A stretch of 64,000 nucleotides of DNA from an uncultured Paraprevotella sp. (lineage in GTDB: Bacteria > Bacteroidota > Bacteroidia > Bacteroidales > Bacteroidaceae), in the NCBI GenBank assembly GCA_944320775.1, contig CALUIV010000006.1, positions 1 through 64,000 of the forward strand, read 5' to 3'. The notes beneath the pieces are model-generated. The model saw nothing but the letters and a program-made list of their open reading frames with translations. It ran no database searches and had not been told where the DNA came from. This document shows positions 9,340 through 18,554 of this stretch, piece after piece. Every line of letters starts with the position of its first letter. Within the stretch, counting starts at the first letter, position 1. A program made the translations under genes and the position numbers.

Positions 9340-10152
9340 TTACATCAAATTGGTCGCAACGAGTATAATACCAACGATTGCACAATAAATGGCAAAATAA
9401 ACCAACTTGCCTTTCTTGACAATATTCAACATCCATTTACAGGCAAGACATCCGGAGATAAAAGCAGCCAGTACACCAACCAACAACGACATAAGTGGCA
9501 AATCTCCAGCTGCAGCCTCAGCACCATGCCGAACCGCCTTGATGATATCCAATAAAGCTTCACCTAATATTGGAGGAATCACCATCAGGAACGAAAACTG
9601 TGCCAATGTTTCCTTTTTATTTCCTAACAACAAACCTGTAGCAATCGTAGAACCAGAACGAGAAACGCCTGGCAAAACAGCCACAGCCTGAGCCAGACCT
9701 ATAATGAAAGCGTCCACCAAAGAAATTTTTTCTTTGGTACGCGGTTTGGCAAAATAAGAAAAAGCAAGCAGTGCAGCCGTTACCAACAGACAACAGCCGA
9801 CGACTAACAACCCACTTTCGAATATATCTTCAACATAATCTTTAAAAAAGACACCGACAATACCTACCGGAATCATAGAAACTAAAATATTCAGCGTATA
9901 TTTTTGCTCCTCATTAATTCCCGGAGTCTTAAAATCGAACATTCCCTTGAAAATCCAGAAAATTTCTTTGCGCAAAATAACCAAAGTACTAAATACCGTC
10001 GCAACATGCACAGCAATAGTAAAAGTCAGGTTCTCTTCACCTTCAATTCCAAACAGATTAGAAGCAATCGTCAAATGCCCGCTGCTACTTACTGGAAGGT
10101 ATTCTGTCAGTCCCTGCAGAATACCCATGAACAAAGCTTCAAACACACTCAT
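9340..10152 (-). CDS. uppP: Undecaprenyl-diphosphatase (bacitracin-resistance type)
   Basis: UppP (BacA) dephosphorylates undecaprenyl pyrophosphate at the inner membrane, recycling the carrier lipid for peptidoglycan and glycan synthesis. The 270-residue polytopic protein has both family signatures: [15 protein letters not shown] near the N-terminus and [15 protein letters not shown] around residues 160-174, plus about eight membrane segments. It starts 3 bp from the end of the upstream DUF3098 gene, so the two are tightly coupled. Confidence 0.97.
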   Translation of the reverse strand: MSVFEALFMGILQGLTEYLPVSSSGHLTIASNLFGIEGEENLTFTIAVHVATVFSTLVILRKEIFWIFKGMFDFKTPGINEEQKYTLNILVSMIPVGIVGVFFKDYVEDIFESGLLVVGCCLLVTAALLAFSYFAKPRTKEKISLVDAFIIGLAQAVAVLPGVSRSGSTIATGLLLGNKKETLAQFSFLMVIPPILGEALLDIIKAVRHGAEAAAGDLPLMSLLVGVLAAFISGCLACKWMLNIVKKGKLVYFAIYCAIVGIILVATNLM

Positions 10153-10154
10153 AT

Positions 10155-10421
10155 TTATTCTTTTTTATTAAAATCTAGAACATCTGATTCCGAGGTTTTC
10201 TCCACCGGTTTGCGCAATATACCGTAAATAATGAACAAGAAGCCAAACAAACACACTAATGGGGCAACCTTAATTCTACGGGCACTGAATATATCCGGAT
10301 TGAAGGTTGTTTCAGTACTGCCGCTTCCGGACATCAGGACAAATCCTATAACAATGATCAACATGCCGATAGCCAACAAGGTAAAATTCACCTTATCAAA
10401 AGCAAAATTTCTTTTTTCCAT
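10155..10421 (-). CDS. DUF3098 small membrane protein
   Basis: This 88-residue protein has two transmembrane segments (roughly residues 13-31 and 50-68) joined by a short periplasmic or cytoplasmic loop with [14 protein letters not shown]. This is the Bacteroidetes-restricted DUF3098 family, which is almost always found between ftsX and uppP, as here. Function unknown; the conserved context suggests a cell-envelope or division role, which is inference. Confidence 0.85.
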   Translation of the reverse strand: MEKRNFAFDKVNFTLLAIGMLIIVIGFVLMSGSGSTETTFNPDIFSARRIKVAPLVCLFGFLFIIYGILRKPVEKTSESDVLDFNKKE

Positions 10422-10474
10422 ATCGTTTAATCCATAATTATTATTCTGAAGGTCTTATATTCGTTCTACTCGAA

Positions 10475-11347
10475 TTACATTTCATAAAGTTCGCCGGCTT
10501 TCATCCGAAGGAACTTGTTCAAAGACAAATAGGAACAAAATAGCGTAATCAAGACACCAAAAGCAAACACTGCGAGCGACATAACCAAAATCATCTCTTG
10601 CGTCACAAATGAAGACAGAGTCGGATCGTACTGCAACAAGACATATAATCCACCTATCAGGACACCATCTGCCAATAACGCAGCAATAAGCCCGATTTTA
10701 AATGCACGCGCTAAAAATGGCCTGCGAATGAATCCCCATCGCGCTCCAACCAGTTTCATCGTATGAATCAGGAAACGGTTCGCATAAAGACTCATTTTCA
10801 CCATACTGTTTATCAGTCCGAAAGAAACAAAAGTCAACAGCAGAGCAAGTACTAACAAGATAATTCCCACGCGCTGCAAATTCCGATTCAGATTTTCAAC
10901 AAGATCCTGCTGATAAACTACATCAGCCACAAGTGCATCCGATTCCAACCACTTGACAATCCAGCGCAAACTATCCGAATTAGCATAATCGGCCTTCATC
11001 TGAAGTTCAAATGACGCAGGAAATGGATTCGATCCCATAAATTCTTCCGGATCTGTCCCCATCGAAGCAATATGCTCTTTTAAAGCCTCGTCGCTCGAAA
11101 TATAATGCACAGCACTGACATAAGGACGATTCTTCAACCGCTTTGCACAAACACCTATCTGTTTCTCTGTTGCATCATCCACCAAAAGAACGGTCACGAC
11201 CAGATTCTCACGCACCGAATTTGAAAGTTTACGGGCTATCATGGTAAAAAGCACCACCAGACCAAGGAGTACCAATACTAAAGACGTACTGATACACGAC
11301 GTAAACGCCTGCATCCCACTGAAACCTTTTTTACTTTCGTGTCCCAT
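10475..11347 (-). CDS. ftsX: Cell-division ABC-transporter-like permease FtsX
   Basis: FtsX pairs with the ATPase FtsE and, in many bacteria, activates peptidoglycan hydrolases at the septum through EnvC-like partners. The 290-residue protein shows the FtsX plan: a first TM near residues 20-40, a large extracytoplasmic domain (about 41-165, with FPASFELQMKADYANSDSL), and three further TMs in the C-terminal half. ftsE is not in the window. An EnvC-like protein is encoded at 26116-27435 and is a plausible partner. Confidence 0.92.
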   Translation of the reverse strand: MGHESKKGFSGMQAFTSCISTSLVLVLLGLVVLFTMIARKLSNSVRENLVVTVLLVDDATEKQIGVCAKRLKNRPYVSAVHYISSDEALKEHIASMGTDPEEFMGSNPFPASFELQMKADYANSDSLRWIVKWLESDALVADVVYQQDLVENLNRNLQRVGIILLVLALLLTFVSFGLINSMVKMSLYANRFLIHTMKLVGARWGFIRRPFLARAFKIGLIAALLADGVLIGGLYVLLQYDPTLSSFVTQEMILVMSLAVFAFGVLITLFCSYLSLNKFLRMKAGELYEM

Positions 11348-11373
11348 AATTCATTCAAAATCGGATAATTCTG

Positions 11374-11381
11374 CAAAATTA
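11374..11381 (-). promoter_or_regulatory. -7 promoter box of the ftsX-folK operon
   Basis: TAATTTTG on the minus strand, ~27 bp before the ftsX ATG, matches TAnnTTTG. It lies between the miaB stop and ftsX. Confidence 0.55.
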
Positions 11382-11415
11382 ATTCAAGAAACGACGAACC
11401 CCGTCTATTTTAACT

Positions 11416-12756
11416 CTATTTAACCGGTCCTTCTACTACTTCGCCCTTTAATGTAGCAGATGAACTATCCGTAATACGCACCCAAACAAACTCACCGATA
11501 CGATGCGCCCCTCGATCGAATACAACCACTTTATTCTGCTGCGTGCGTCCGAAAAGTTGTTCTCTGGACCGTTTGCTGGTTCCTTCAACCAACACTTCGA
11601 ACACCTTACCGATATCTTTCCGGTTGCTCTCTGCCGACAATTCATTCTGCAACGCAATCAGTTCATTCAACCGACGCACTTTCACTTCTTCCGGAACATC
11701 ATCGGGCAGATTTTTTGAAGCATACGTACCCGGACGCTCAGAATATTTAAACATGAATGCGCTGTCATATGCACAAGCACGCATCAATGACAAAGACATC
11801 TGATGATCTTCTTCCGTCTCCGAACAATATCCGGAAAAGATATCTGTCGACAAACCACAATCCGGAATAATCCGGCGTATAGCTGCAACACGTTCGAGAT
11901 ACCATTCACGCGTATACTTCCGATTCATCAATTTTAAAATACGGGAACTACCGCTTTGAACCGGCAAATGAATACTTTTGCATACATTTGGCTCTTCTGC
12001 TATGACATGTAAAGTCTCATCACTCATATCCTTGGGGTGTGAAGTCGTAAAACGCACGCGCATGCCTTGTGCTTCATGAGCAACAAGACGTAGCAAATGA
12101 GGAAAATCAACATCCTCCTTACCTTCGCCCGAACCTTGCCAGTGATATGAGTTCACATTCTGCCCCAATAAGGTCACTTCCTTATATCCCCGCTGTTTCA
12201 GATCGCGCACTTCATTTAATATACTCTCCACGTCCCGACTTCGTTCACGTCCGCGTGTATAAGGCACAATACAATAATGACAGAAATTATTACAGCCACG
12301 CATGATGCTGACAAAACCGGAAATATGATTACCACAAATACGCTGAGGAATCACATCGCGATAAGTTTCTGTCATGGACAGCTCTACATTAATGGCCTTA
12401 TGCCCCAATTCAACCTGTGCAATCAAATCAGGCAAAGACAAATAGGCATCAGGTCCGACAACGACATCCACATGATAATCATCAATCAGTTTTTCCTTAA
12501 CCCGTTCGGCCATACATCCCAATACGCCAATGATCAGTTTTTTCCCTTTACGTTGTAATGCATGGAAAAATTCCAAGCGGTTTAAGATTTTCTGCTCCGC
12601 ATTCTCCCGTACAGAACAAGTGTTCAAAAATACGGCATCAGCTTCTTCCAAAGTTTCACATACATCATAACCGGCCATTTTCATTACCGAAGCTACAACT
12701 TCACTATCTGCCACATTCATCTGACAGCCATAGGTTTCTATAAAGAGTTTCTTCAT
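11416..12756 (-). CDS. miaB: tRNA-2-methylthio-N6-dimethylallyladenosine synthase
   Basis: MiaB is a radical-SAM methylthiotransferase that adds the 2-methylthio group to i6A37 of tRNAs. The 446 residues contain the N-terminal UPF0004 domain (FIETYGCQMNVADSE, a Cys in NTCSVRENAEQK, and VLGCMAER). The radical-SAM CxxxCxxC motif in RGCNNFCHYCIVPYTRG follows, and a C-terminal TRAM domain from about residue 380. All cluster cysteines are visible. It has its own promoter and is probably monocistronic. Confidence 0.97.
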   Translation of the reverse strand: MKKLFIETYGCQMNVADSEVVASVMKMAGYDVCETLEEADAVFLNTCSVRENAEQKILNRLEFFHALQRKGKKLIIGVLGCMAERVKEKLIDDYHVDVVVGPDAYLSLPDLIAQVELGHKAINVELSMTETYRDVIPQRICGNHISGFVSIMRGCNNFCHYCIVPYTRGRERSRDVESILNEVRDLKQRGYKEVTLLGQNVNSYHWQGSGEGKEDVDFPHLLRLVAHEAQGMRVRFTTSHPKDMSDETLHVIAEEPNVCKSIHLPVQSGSSRILKLMNRKYTREWYLERVAAIRRIIPDCGLSTDIFSGYCSETEEDHQMSLSLMRACAYDSAFMFKYSERPGTYASKNLPDDVPEEVKVRRLNELIALQNELSAESNRKDIGKVFEVLVEGTSKRSREQLFGRTQQNKVVVFDRGAHRIGEFVWVRITDSSSATLKGEVVEGPVK

Positions 12757-12780
12757 TTTTATTCAAATAGTTTTAGGCTG

Positions 12781-12788
12781 CAAAGATA
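12781..12788 (-). promoter_or_regulatory. -7 promoter box of miaB
   Basis: TATCTTTG on the minus strand, 24 bp before the miaB ATG. Confidence 0.65.
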
Positions 12789-12893
12789 AGCAAAAAATCA
12801 AAGGATAGATACTCTATAAAACAATCCGAACGGAAAACGCGAAGCTCTTCAGCATAAAAAATGTTAACCTTATATTTTTTCTTATAGAGAAAT

Positions 12894-12924
12894 TTTGTCA
12901 ATCTAAAAAAAAGCCTGATTTTTG
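12894..12924 (+). promoter_or_regulatory. Promoter of a putative small RNA
   Basis: TTTG (12894-12897), a 19-bp spacer, then GATTTTTG (12917-12924) match the Bacteroidetes -33/-7 layout with one mismatch in the -7 box. Transcription would start near 12930. Confidence 0.6.
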
Positions 12925-12929
12925 CAATG

Positions 12930-13004
12930 AATAAAAACATTAGATTTTTTCATAGTTAAGGTTTAGTTTAAAAGAAAAAGGGAGCTGTGAAGCCCCCTTT
13001 TTTT
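12930..13004 (+). ncRNA. Putative ~75-nt small RNA
   Basis: In the 356-bp gap between divergent miaB and the CoA-transferase gene, a promoter with ideal 19-bp spacing is followed ~75 bp later by a strong intrinsic terminator. No credible reading frame lies between: a 10-codon frame from an ATG at 12927 begins upstream of the predicted start of transcription. The CoA-transferase gene has its own separate promoter at 13042-13072, so this looks like an independent short transcript rather than its leader. The target and role are unknown, and I cannot assign it to a named RNA family. Confidence 0.5.
12975..13004 (+). terminator. Intrinsic terminator of the putative small RNA
   Basis: AAAAAGGGAGC (12975-12985) pairs with GCCCCCTTTTT (from 12992) around a short loop, with one mismatch, and runs into seven T residues. 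Confidence 0.8.
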
Positions 13005-13041
13005 ATTCTCTATAAAAAACGTCATGGATTTAAAACAGACC

Positions 13042-13072
13042 TTGGTTTTTAAAGATAAAAAACATAACTTTG
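13042..13072 (+). promoter_or_regulatory. Promoter of the CoA-transferase gene
   Basis: TTGG (13042-13045), 19 bp, then TAACTTTG (13065-13072). This gives a leader of about 35 nt before the ATG at 13113. Confidence 0.65.
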
Positions 13073-13112
13073 TTCGCTAGAAACATGAAAAACGAATAAA
13101 ACTAATAAATCT

Positions 13113-14624
13113 ATGGCATTCAACAGAATTACAGCTGCCGAAGCAGCATCTTTCATCTCTAACGGTGAAACCATCGGCCTTAGTGGTTTCACACCGGCCG
13201 GAACCCCAAAATCAGTTCCTGCCGAAATAGCTGTAAAGGCAGAACAAGAACATGCAGCAGGAAGAGCATTCAAAATAAATATTTTTACTGGGGCATCGAC
13301 AGGACAAAGTTGCGACGGTGCATTGGCTAATGCGGATGCAATTAATTTCCGGGCACCTTATACAACCAACAAAGACTTCCGTACGCATGTCAACAACAAC
13401 GAAATCTGCTATTCTGACCTGAACCTTTCTAACATGGCGACTCAAATCCGTCAAGGTTATTTAGGAAAAGTAGACTGGGCTATTATCGAAGCCTGCGAGA
13501 TTGAACAGCATGGAGACAAAGCACACATTTATCTGACAGCAAGTGGCGGTATCAGCCCAACCATCTGCCGTTTGGCAGAAAAAGGTATCATCATTGAACT
13601 GAATGCATTTCACAGCAAAAATTGTATGGGCATTCACGATGTATACGAACTGGAGAATCATCCTTTCCGCAAACCGGTCATGATCATGAAAGCCAATGAC
13701 CGTATCGGAAAACCCTATATTGAAGTAGACGCCAGTCGTATTAAAGGCATCGTCGAATGTAACATCCCCGACGAAGCCAGAGCATTTAAAGATGCCGACG
13801 AAGTAACTACAACTATTGGTCAGAATGTAGCCGACTTCTTGCTTTCCAACCTGAGAAGTGGCAAGATTCCTGCCAGCTTCCTCAATTTGCAAAGCGGTGT
13901 AGGCAGTGGAGCCAATGCCGTACTTGGTGCATTGGGACAATGTCCGGAAGTTCCTAACTTCAATATCTACACAGAGGTCCTTCAGGATGCCCCAGTACAG
14001 CTGATTCGCGATGGCCGTGTTCTTTCAGCCTCTACATGCTCGCTAACGGTCACAAATGACTGCTTGAAAGGAATCTATAACGACATGGATTTCTTCCGTG
14101 ACAAACTGGTACTCCGCCCATCTGAAATTTCAAACTGTCCTGAAGTCATAGCCCGTATCGGAGTCTGTTCACTGAATACAGCGATAGAAGTGGACATTTA
14201 TGGCCACGCCAACTCTACAAAAATCTGTGGTACTAAGATGATGAACGGAATCGGTGGTTCGGCAGACTTTACAAACAATGCTTATCTGAGTATTTTCACC
14301 TGCGGTTCAACAACTAAGGGAGGCGCTATCAGTAGCATCGTACCATTCTGCTCCCATATCGACCATACAAGCCATTTCATCGATGCAGTGATTACGGAAT
14401 ATGGTATTGCCGACCTTCGTGGAAAATGTGCAATGGATAAAGCTGCAGAATTAATCAAAGTTGCCCATCCGGACTATCGTCCATTACTCCAGGACTATTT
14501 GCACATTGCCTCTAAATTTAAAGGACATACACATCATTGCCTGTCGGCCGCTTTTGCCATGCACGACACGTTACGTCGCAAAGGAGATATGCGCCTGACA
14601 GATTGGAGCGAATATTTGAAATAA
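13113..14624 (+). CDS. Acetyl-CoA hydrolase/transferase family protein (succinyl-CoA:acetate CoA-transferase type)
   Basis: This cytosolic class I CoA-transferase of 503 residues probably moves CoA between succinyl- or propionyl-CoA and acetate, a step in acetate/succinate/propionate fermentation typical of Bacteroidales. Visible family features are SGFTPAGTPKSVP near the N-terminus, a long N-terminal domain ending in NLQSGVGSGANAVLGALG, the segment IYTEVLQD carrying the likely catalytic Glu near residue 290, and GGSADFTNNAYLS. Substrate choice cannot be read from the sequence. The gene is monocistronic, with a consensus promoter and a strong terminator. Confidence 0.88.
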   Translation: MAFNRITAAEAASFISNGETIGLSGFTPAGTPKSVPAEIAVKAEQEHAAGRAFKINIFTGASTGQSCDGALANADAINFRAPYTTNKDFRTHVNNNEICYSDLNLSNMATQIRQGYLGKVDWAIIEACEIEQHGDKAHIYLTASGGISPTICRLAEKGIIIELNAFHSKNCMGIHDVYELENHPFRKPVMIMKANDRIGKPYIEVDASRIKGIVECNIPDEARAFKDADEVTTTIGQNVADFLLSNLRSGKIPASFLNLQSGVGSGANAVLGALGQCPEVPNFNIYTEVLQDAPVQLIRDGRVLSASTCSLTVTNDCLKGIYNDMDFFRDKLVLRPSEISNCPEVIARIGVCSLNTAIEVDIYGHANSTKICGTKMMNGIGGSADFTNNAYLSIFTCGSTTKGGAISSIVPFCSHIDHTSHFIDAVITEYGIADLRGKCAMDKAAELIKVAHPDYRPLLQDYLHIASKFKGHTHHCLSAAFAMHDTLRRKGDMRLTDWSEYLK

Positions 14625-14640
14625 AAACAAAAAGCCAATA

Positions 14641-14682
14641 AAAATCACCTCAGTTGGAACTGTCTGACTGAGGTGATTTTCT
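14641..14682 (+). terminator. Terminator of the CoA-transferase gene
   Basis: A 14-bp stem AAAATCACCTCAGT (14641-14654) pairs with ACTGAGGTGATTTT (14667-14680), 17 bp after the stop codon. Confidence 0.85.
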
Positions 14683-15221
14683 TATAACACAACAGAGCAT
14701 ATCGTCACAGAATCTGCAACCATCATTGCATTTTAACACTGCAAGTTACTTACTGATTACATTTTATTTTTAATCCACTTTATAAAAATGCATTATTTCG
14801 CATAATTATGCAACATCATAAGGAGTAAAACCATCATTTATATTCATAAATATTCCATTTTCGGTCGTAAAGTAGCCCTATAACCCAACCCGACATAATA
14901 TATCTGGAGGAAATTATCAGCAATCAGTCCGGCATTATATGATTTTATGACCGGCATCTCGTTAAAAGCACATGGGGAACTCAATTTTCTCAGATGGCCG
15001 ACACACGCTTCCATTATCAAAAACGCTCCCAGTTCAGAAAATCCGTAAAACGAGTAACATTCTAATTTACTATACATTACAATAGAAAACTGCCATAAAT
15101 CTGACGAATTTTATTATCCCAATATTTCTACCAGAATATTTAGGCATATAGAAGAGGTGTGTTGACAAACTATCATTTTGTCAACACACCTGCAATTACA
15201 TATTCGTTTATTTGCCAGTTT
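14683..15221. other. Long intergenic region without a convincing gene
   Basis: About 540 bp separate the CoA-transferase terminator from the sulfoxide reductase stop. A 77-codon minus-strand frame (15077-14844) is present but has no promoter, no recognisable family and an unusual composition, so I do not call it. A 15-bp perfect inverted repeat occupies 15155-15191. The rest is AT-rich with no further structure that I can see. Confidence 0.5.
15155..15191. repeat. 15-bp perfect inverted repeat downstream of the sulfoxide reductase gene
   Basis: AGGTGTGTTGACAAA (15155-15169) is repeated inverted at 15177-15191 around a 7-base loop. There is no T-run on either side, so it is not a standard intrinsic terminator. 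The arm resembles, without matching, the ends of the MITE-like element at 19480. Confidence 0.6.
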
Positions 15222-15689
15222 TTAAAAGACAGGCATCAACAACACAACCGCCTGCTCCAGATATTTGCGATCCGTTTCATCAAAAGTAGCCTTAGACTCA
15301 CTGTCTATATCTAAAACGGCACGAACCACTCCCGAGTTATCGAAAACCGGCACCACGATTTCACTTTCAGATGCCGATGAACAGGCAATATGTCCCGGAA
15401 ACAAATGAACATCAGGAACAACCTGTGTGCATTTTTCTTTCCAGGCCGTACCGCATACACCTTTTCCAAATCCAATCCGCGTGCATGCCACCGGCCCCTG
15501 AAATGGCCCCAACACCAGCTGTTCGCCCACAACACGATAAAAACCAGTCCACCAGAACCTGAAAGTTTCCTGGATCTCGGCTGCAAAATTGGCCATTGCT
15601 GCTACCATATCTGTTTCGCCTTCCATCAAAGCTTCCAGCCTTCTCAACAAAGCCTCATATCTCTCTGATTTCTCTTGTTTCGAATCCAT
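15222..15689 (-). CDS. GAF-domain free methionine-(R)-sulfoxide reductase
   Basis: This 155-residue single GAF-domain protein matches the fRMsr family, which reduces free methionine-R-sulfoxide using active-site cysteines. The conserved stretch runs WTGFYRV, LGPFQGPVACTRIG, GVCGTAWKE, then PDVHLFPGHIACSSASESEIVVPV. The Cys residues in VACT, GVCGTA and IACSS are the expected catalytic and resolving positions. The C-terminus includes AVLDIDSE as in other family members. It stands alone on the minus strand. Confidence 0.9.
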   Translation of the reverse strand: MDSKQEKSERYEALLRRLEALMEGETDMVAAMANFAAEIQETFRFWWTGFYRVVGEQLVLGPFQGPVACTRIGFGKGVCGTAWKEKCTQVVPDVHLFPGHIACSSASESEIVVPVFDNSGVVRAVLDIDSESKATFDETDRKYLEQAVVLLMPVF

Positions 15690-15868
15690 AAGATTATTCT
15701 ATTTTTTATTACGAAAACAAAAATAATGGATTTCCACCGAATAAACATAAAACAAACTCAAAAAACATCCTTACACAAAACGTGATAATCACACATAGAC
15801 ACACAACTCATTACACAAGTTAATATGTCTATCGAATTCTTTTTTTATTTTATCTCACATTTTTATAT

Positions 15869-15876
15869 TATCTTTG
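15869..15876 (+). promoter_or_regulatory. -7 promoter box that fixes the aldo/keto reductase start
   Basis: TATCTTTG at 15869-15876. The longest reading frame begins with a TTG inside this box, so translation must start further in, at the ATG of 15907. Confidence 0.75.
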
Positions 15877-15906
15877 CGGAAAATCCTGAAAAACATTAAA
15901 GAAAAC

Positions 15907-16899
15907 ATGGAATATCAAGCCAACGCATCACGATACACATGCGGTATGGAATATCGCCGTTGCGGTAAGTCCGGCATACTGCTTCCAGCCGTATCACTCG
16001 GATTCTGGCACAATTTCGGAACAACCACCCCTTTTGTAACCGCACAAGCCATTGCTCATCATGCTTTCGATTGCGGCATCACACATTTTGATTTGGCCAA
16101 CAATTATGGTCCGATACCAGGCGCCGCAGAAGAAACCTTGGGGCAGCTGATGATACAATCCTTCCGGCCCTATCGGGACGAACTTTTTATTGCGACAAAA
16201 GCCGGATATGAAATGTGGCCCGGTCCATACGGAAACTGGGGTAGCCGCAAATCTTTAATCAGTAGTCTGAATCAAAGCCTGAAACGGATGAAACTAGACT
16301 ATGTTGACCTGTTCTACAGTCATCGTTATGATCCGGAAACACCTTTAGAAGAAACCCTTCAGGCGCTTGTCGACATCGTCCGACAGGGAAAAGCTCTTTA
16401 TGTAGGCCTTTCCCGCTGGCCACTAGAAGCTGCTGAATACGGCTTTCACTATCTGGCCGAACAACACGTACCCTGCTTGATTTATCAAGGGAGAATCAAT
16501 ATGTTCGACCGTAGCTGTCTGGATTCAGGTATTTTGAATGGTTGTCACAATCAAGGCAAAGGCTTTATCGCTTTTTCACCTTTAGCCCAAGGATTGCTTA
16601 CCGACCGTTATCTGAATGGCATACCAGCTGATTCACGTATGGCTATCGGACATTTTCTGAAAAGTGATATGCTGACAGATAAAAAAAGAGCACAAATCAT
16701 CCAACTAAACCAATTGGCAACCGAACGAGGACAAAAACTGGCCGAAATGGCTCTTGCCTGGATTCTCCAACTGGAGGGTGTTACCAGCGTACTGATTGGT
16801 GCCAGTTCGCCAGAACAGCTCGACATGAATCTGCAATGTATCAACTCAACGCCTTTCAGTTCAGAGGAATTGAACCGTATCGAACAAATAATACAATAA
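15907..16899 (+). CDS. Aldo/keto reductase (YghZ-like)
   Basis: This NAD(P)H-dependent TIM-barrel oxidoreductase has 330 residues from the ATG at 15907. Typical features are the active-site Asp and Tyr in FDLANNYGP near residue 60, the Lys in IATKAGYEMWPGPYGNWGSRK, the His in DLFYSHRYDPETPLEET, and the cofactor-binding VLIGASSPEQLDMNL near the C-terminus. GYEMWPGPYGNWGSRK is the hallmark of the YghZ/Kv-beta-like subgroup, which acts on small aldehydes such as methylglyoxal. The physiological substrate is unknown. The secreted C1 peptidase gene follows 20 bp later and is probably co-transcribed. Confidence 0.93.
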   Translation: MEYQANASRYTCGMEYRRCGKSGILLPAVSLGFWHNFGTTTPFVTAQAIAHHAFDCGITHFDLANNYGPIPGAAEETLGQLMIQSFRPYRDELFIATKAGYEMWPGPYGNWGSRKSLISSLNQSLKRMKLDYVDLFYSHRYDPETPLEETLQALVDIVRQGKALYVGLSRWPLEAAEYGFHYLAEQHVPCLIYQGRINMFDRSCLDSGILNGCHNQGKGFIAFSPLAQGLLTDRYLNGIPADSRMAIGHFLKSDMLTDKKRAQIIQLNQLATERGQKLAEMALAWILQLEGVTSVLIGASSPEQLDMNLQCINSTPFSSEELNRIEQIIQ

Positions 16900-16919
16900 A
16901 AACTTTCTAAAAAATAAAG

Positions 16920-18308
16920 ATGAAAAAACAATGCTTTTTGTTAGGCGCCCTGCTTCTATGCAGTAGCCTGAACGCTCAAGAGGCCATCACACCGGAAGTT
17001 CTGAAAACTTTGTCAGACAGTTATCAGAACACAGCCACCGACAAGGCCCTGAAAAATGCTATTAGTGCCAACCCGATCAAAAAACTGGCCGTCAACCAAG
17101 AAAATTCGGCAGAACCGGACACCCACTTCAGCATCTCCGTAAACAGCAAGGGCATCACAGATCAGAAAAGCAGTGGCCGTTGCTGGATGTTTACCGGTTT
17201 AAACGTACTCCGCGCCAAGATGATCAGTAAATATGACCTTGACGGCATGGAATTCTCCCAGCTATACTTATTCTTCTACGACCAGCTGGAAAAAAGCAAT
17301 CTGTTCCTGCAAGGCATCATTGACACACGAGAGAAGCCTTTGGAAGACAAAACGGTGGAATGGTTGTTCCGTCATCCATTGAGCGACGGCGGACAATTCA
17401 CCGGCGTATCCGACTTGATTGAAAAATATGGTGTCGTACCTAAAGAAGTTGTAGCTGAAACCTATCACAGCAACAATACGTCAGAAATTTCCTCACTAAT
17501 AAGCCGTAAACTCCGCGAATTCGGTATGCAATTGCGCCAACAATCGGAACAAGGAGCTTCAACGAAAGAACTCGAAAAGAACAAGGTAGAAATGATGAAA
17601 ACCATCTATCGGATGCTGGTTTTGGCATACGGTGAACCAGTACAATCATTTACTTGGGCTCCGAAAAAAGGTGGAAAGGCAACGCAAGGACCTAAAACTT
17701 ATACACCACAAAGCTTTTATAAAGAGGTATGTGGTGGCGAAAAGATGAACGGCAATTATGTTATGCTGATGAATGACCCTTCACGTCCATTCAACAAAGT
17801 ATATGAAATTGAATATGACCGGCACACCTATGATGGAAACAACTGGCTTTACCTGAATCTGCCGATCGAAGATATCAAAGAAATGGCCATTGCCAGTCTG
17901 AAAGACAGTACAATGCTTTATTTCAGCTGTGATGTCGGTAAATATTTGGATGGAAGAGGTATGCTCGATCTCAACAACTTTGACTACGGCAGCTTGTTTA
18001 ACACGACCTTTGGTATGGACAAGAAACAACGCGTTCAAAGTTTCGACAGTGGAAGCAGTCATGCAATGACTCTAATGGCCGTCGATCTGGATAAAGAAGG
18101 AAAACCTAAGAAATGGAAAGTAGAAAACAGCTGGGGACCCGCTCACGGATTTGCCGGACATCTGATCATGACCGACGAATGGTTCAATGAATACATGTTC
18201 CGCCTTGTCGTAAACAAGAAATATTGTCCGAAGCGCATCCTCGACCTGCTGAAACAAAAACCAATCCAGCTGCCTGCATGGGACCCGATGTTCAGTAATG
18301 AACTGTAA
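16920..18308 (+). CDS. Secreted C1-family peptidase (bleomycin hydrolase / aminopeptidase C type)
   Basis: This papain-fold cysteine peptidase has 462 residues. The N-terminus is a clear signal peptide (hydrophobic core FLLGALLLCSSLNAQ), so the enzyme is exported, unlike the cytoplasmic PepC of Gram-positives. Catalytic residues are all present: Gln/Cys in TDQKSSGRCWMF, His in SSHAMTLMAVD, and Asn in VENSWGPAHG. The family acts as an aminopeptidase, often hexameric. In the periplasm it would help trim peptides taken up by an asaccharolytic or mucosal bacterium; that role is inferred. Confidence 0.94.
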   Translation: MKKQCFLLGALLLCSSLNAQEAITPEVLKTLSDSYQNTATDKALKNAISANPIKKLAVNQENSAEPDTHFSISVNSKGITDQKSSGRCWMFTGLNVLRAKMISKYDLDGMEFSQLYLFFYDQLEKSNLFLQGIIDTREKPLEDKTVEWLFRHPLSDGGQFTGVSDLIEKYGVVPKEVVAETYHSNNTSEISSLISRKLREFGMQLRQQSEQGASTKELEKNKVEMMKTIYRMLVLAYGEPVQSFTWAPKKGGKATQGPKTYTPQSFYKEVCGGEKMNGNYVMLMNDPSRPFNKVYEIEYDRHTYDGNNWLYLNLPIEDIKEMAIASLKDSTMLYFSCDVGKYLDGRGMLDLNNFDYGSLFNTTFGMDKKQRVQSFDSGSSHAMTLMAVDLDKEGKPKKWKVENSWGPAHGFAGHLIMTDEWFNEYMFRLVVNKKYCPKRILDLLKQKPIQLPAWDPMFSNEL

Positions 18309-18391
18309 ACAAGAAGCTCCGATTATCCGTAATATAGGTAAAAAGATTTTTTAACACCTATAAATCTTAGAGATAGAAAGAATCCTATTTT

Positions 18392-18440
18392 AAATCCCCT
18401 TATTTCGTTTCAATTCAACACGAAATAAGGGGATTTTATT
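18392..18440 (+). terminator. Terminator of the C1 peptidase gene
   Basis: A long perfect stem (AAATCCCCTTATTTCG, 18392-18407, with its complement at 18421-18436) is followed by T-rich sequence. Confidence 0.85.
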
Positions 18441-18489
18441 TCATTATGTCTGCATTAACCGATTTTAAGCCATAAAAGACATTAAGTCA

Positions 18490-18520
18490 TTTCCATTTTC
18501 TGACAAATATCCTATATTTG
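18490..18520 (+). promoter_or_regulatory. Promoter of ddh
   Basis: TTTC (18490-18493), 19 bp, then TATATTTG (18513-18520). Leader of about 27 nt to the ATG. Confidence 0.65.
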
Positions 18521-18554
18521 CACTCAGAACATAAATTCATTTAATACAAAGCAT

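Noticed and set aside
12927-12959. Possible 10-codon leader peptide (MNKNIRFFHS) before the CoA-transferase gene
   Set aside because: The ATG lies 2-3 bases after the -7 box, upstream of the likely transcription start, and a terminator ends the transcript before the CoA-transferase.
14844-15077. 77-codon minus-strand frame in the 540-bp gap
   Set aside because: No promoter, family, signal peptide or coupling. It is likely a chance frame.
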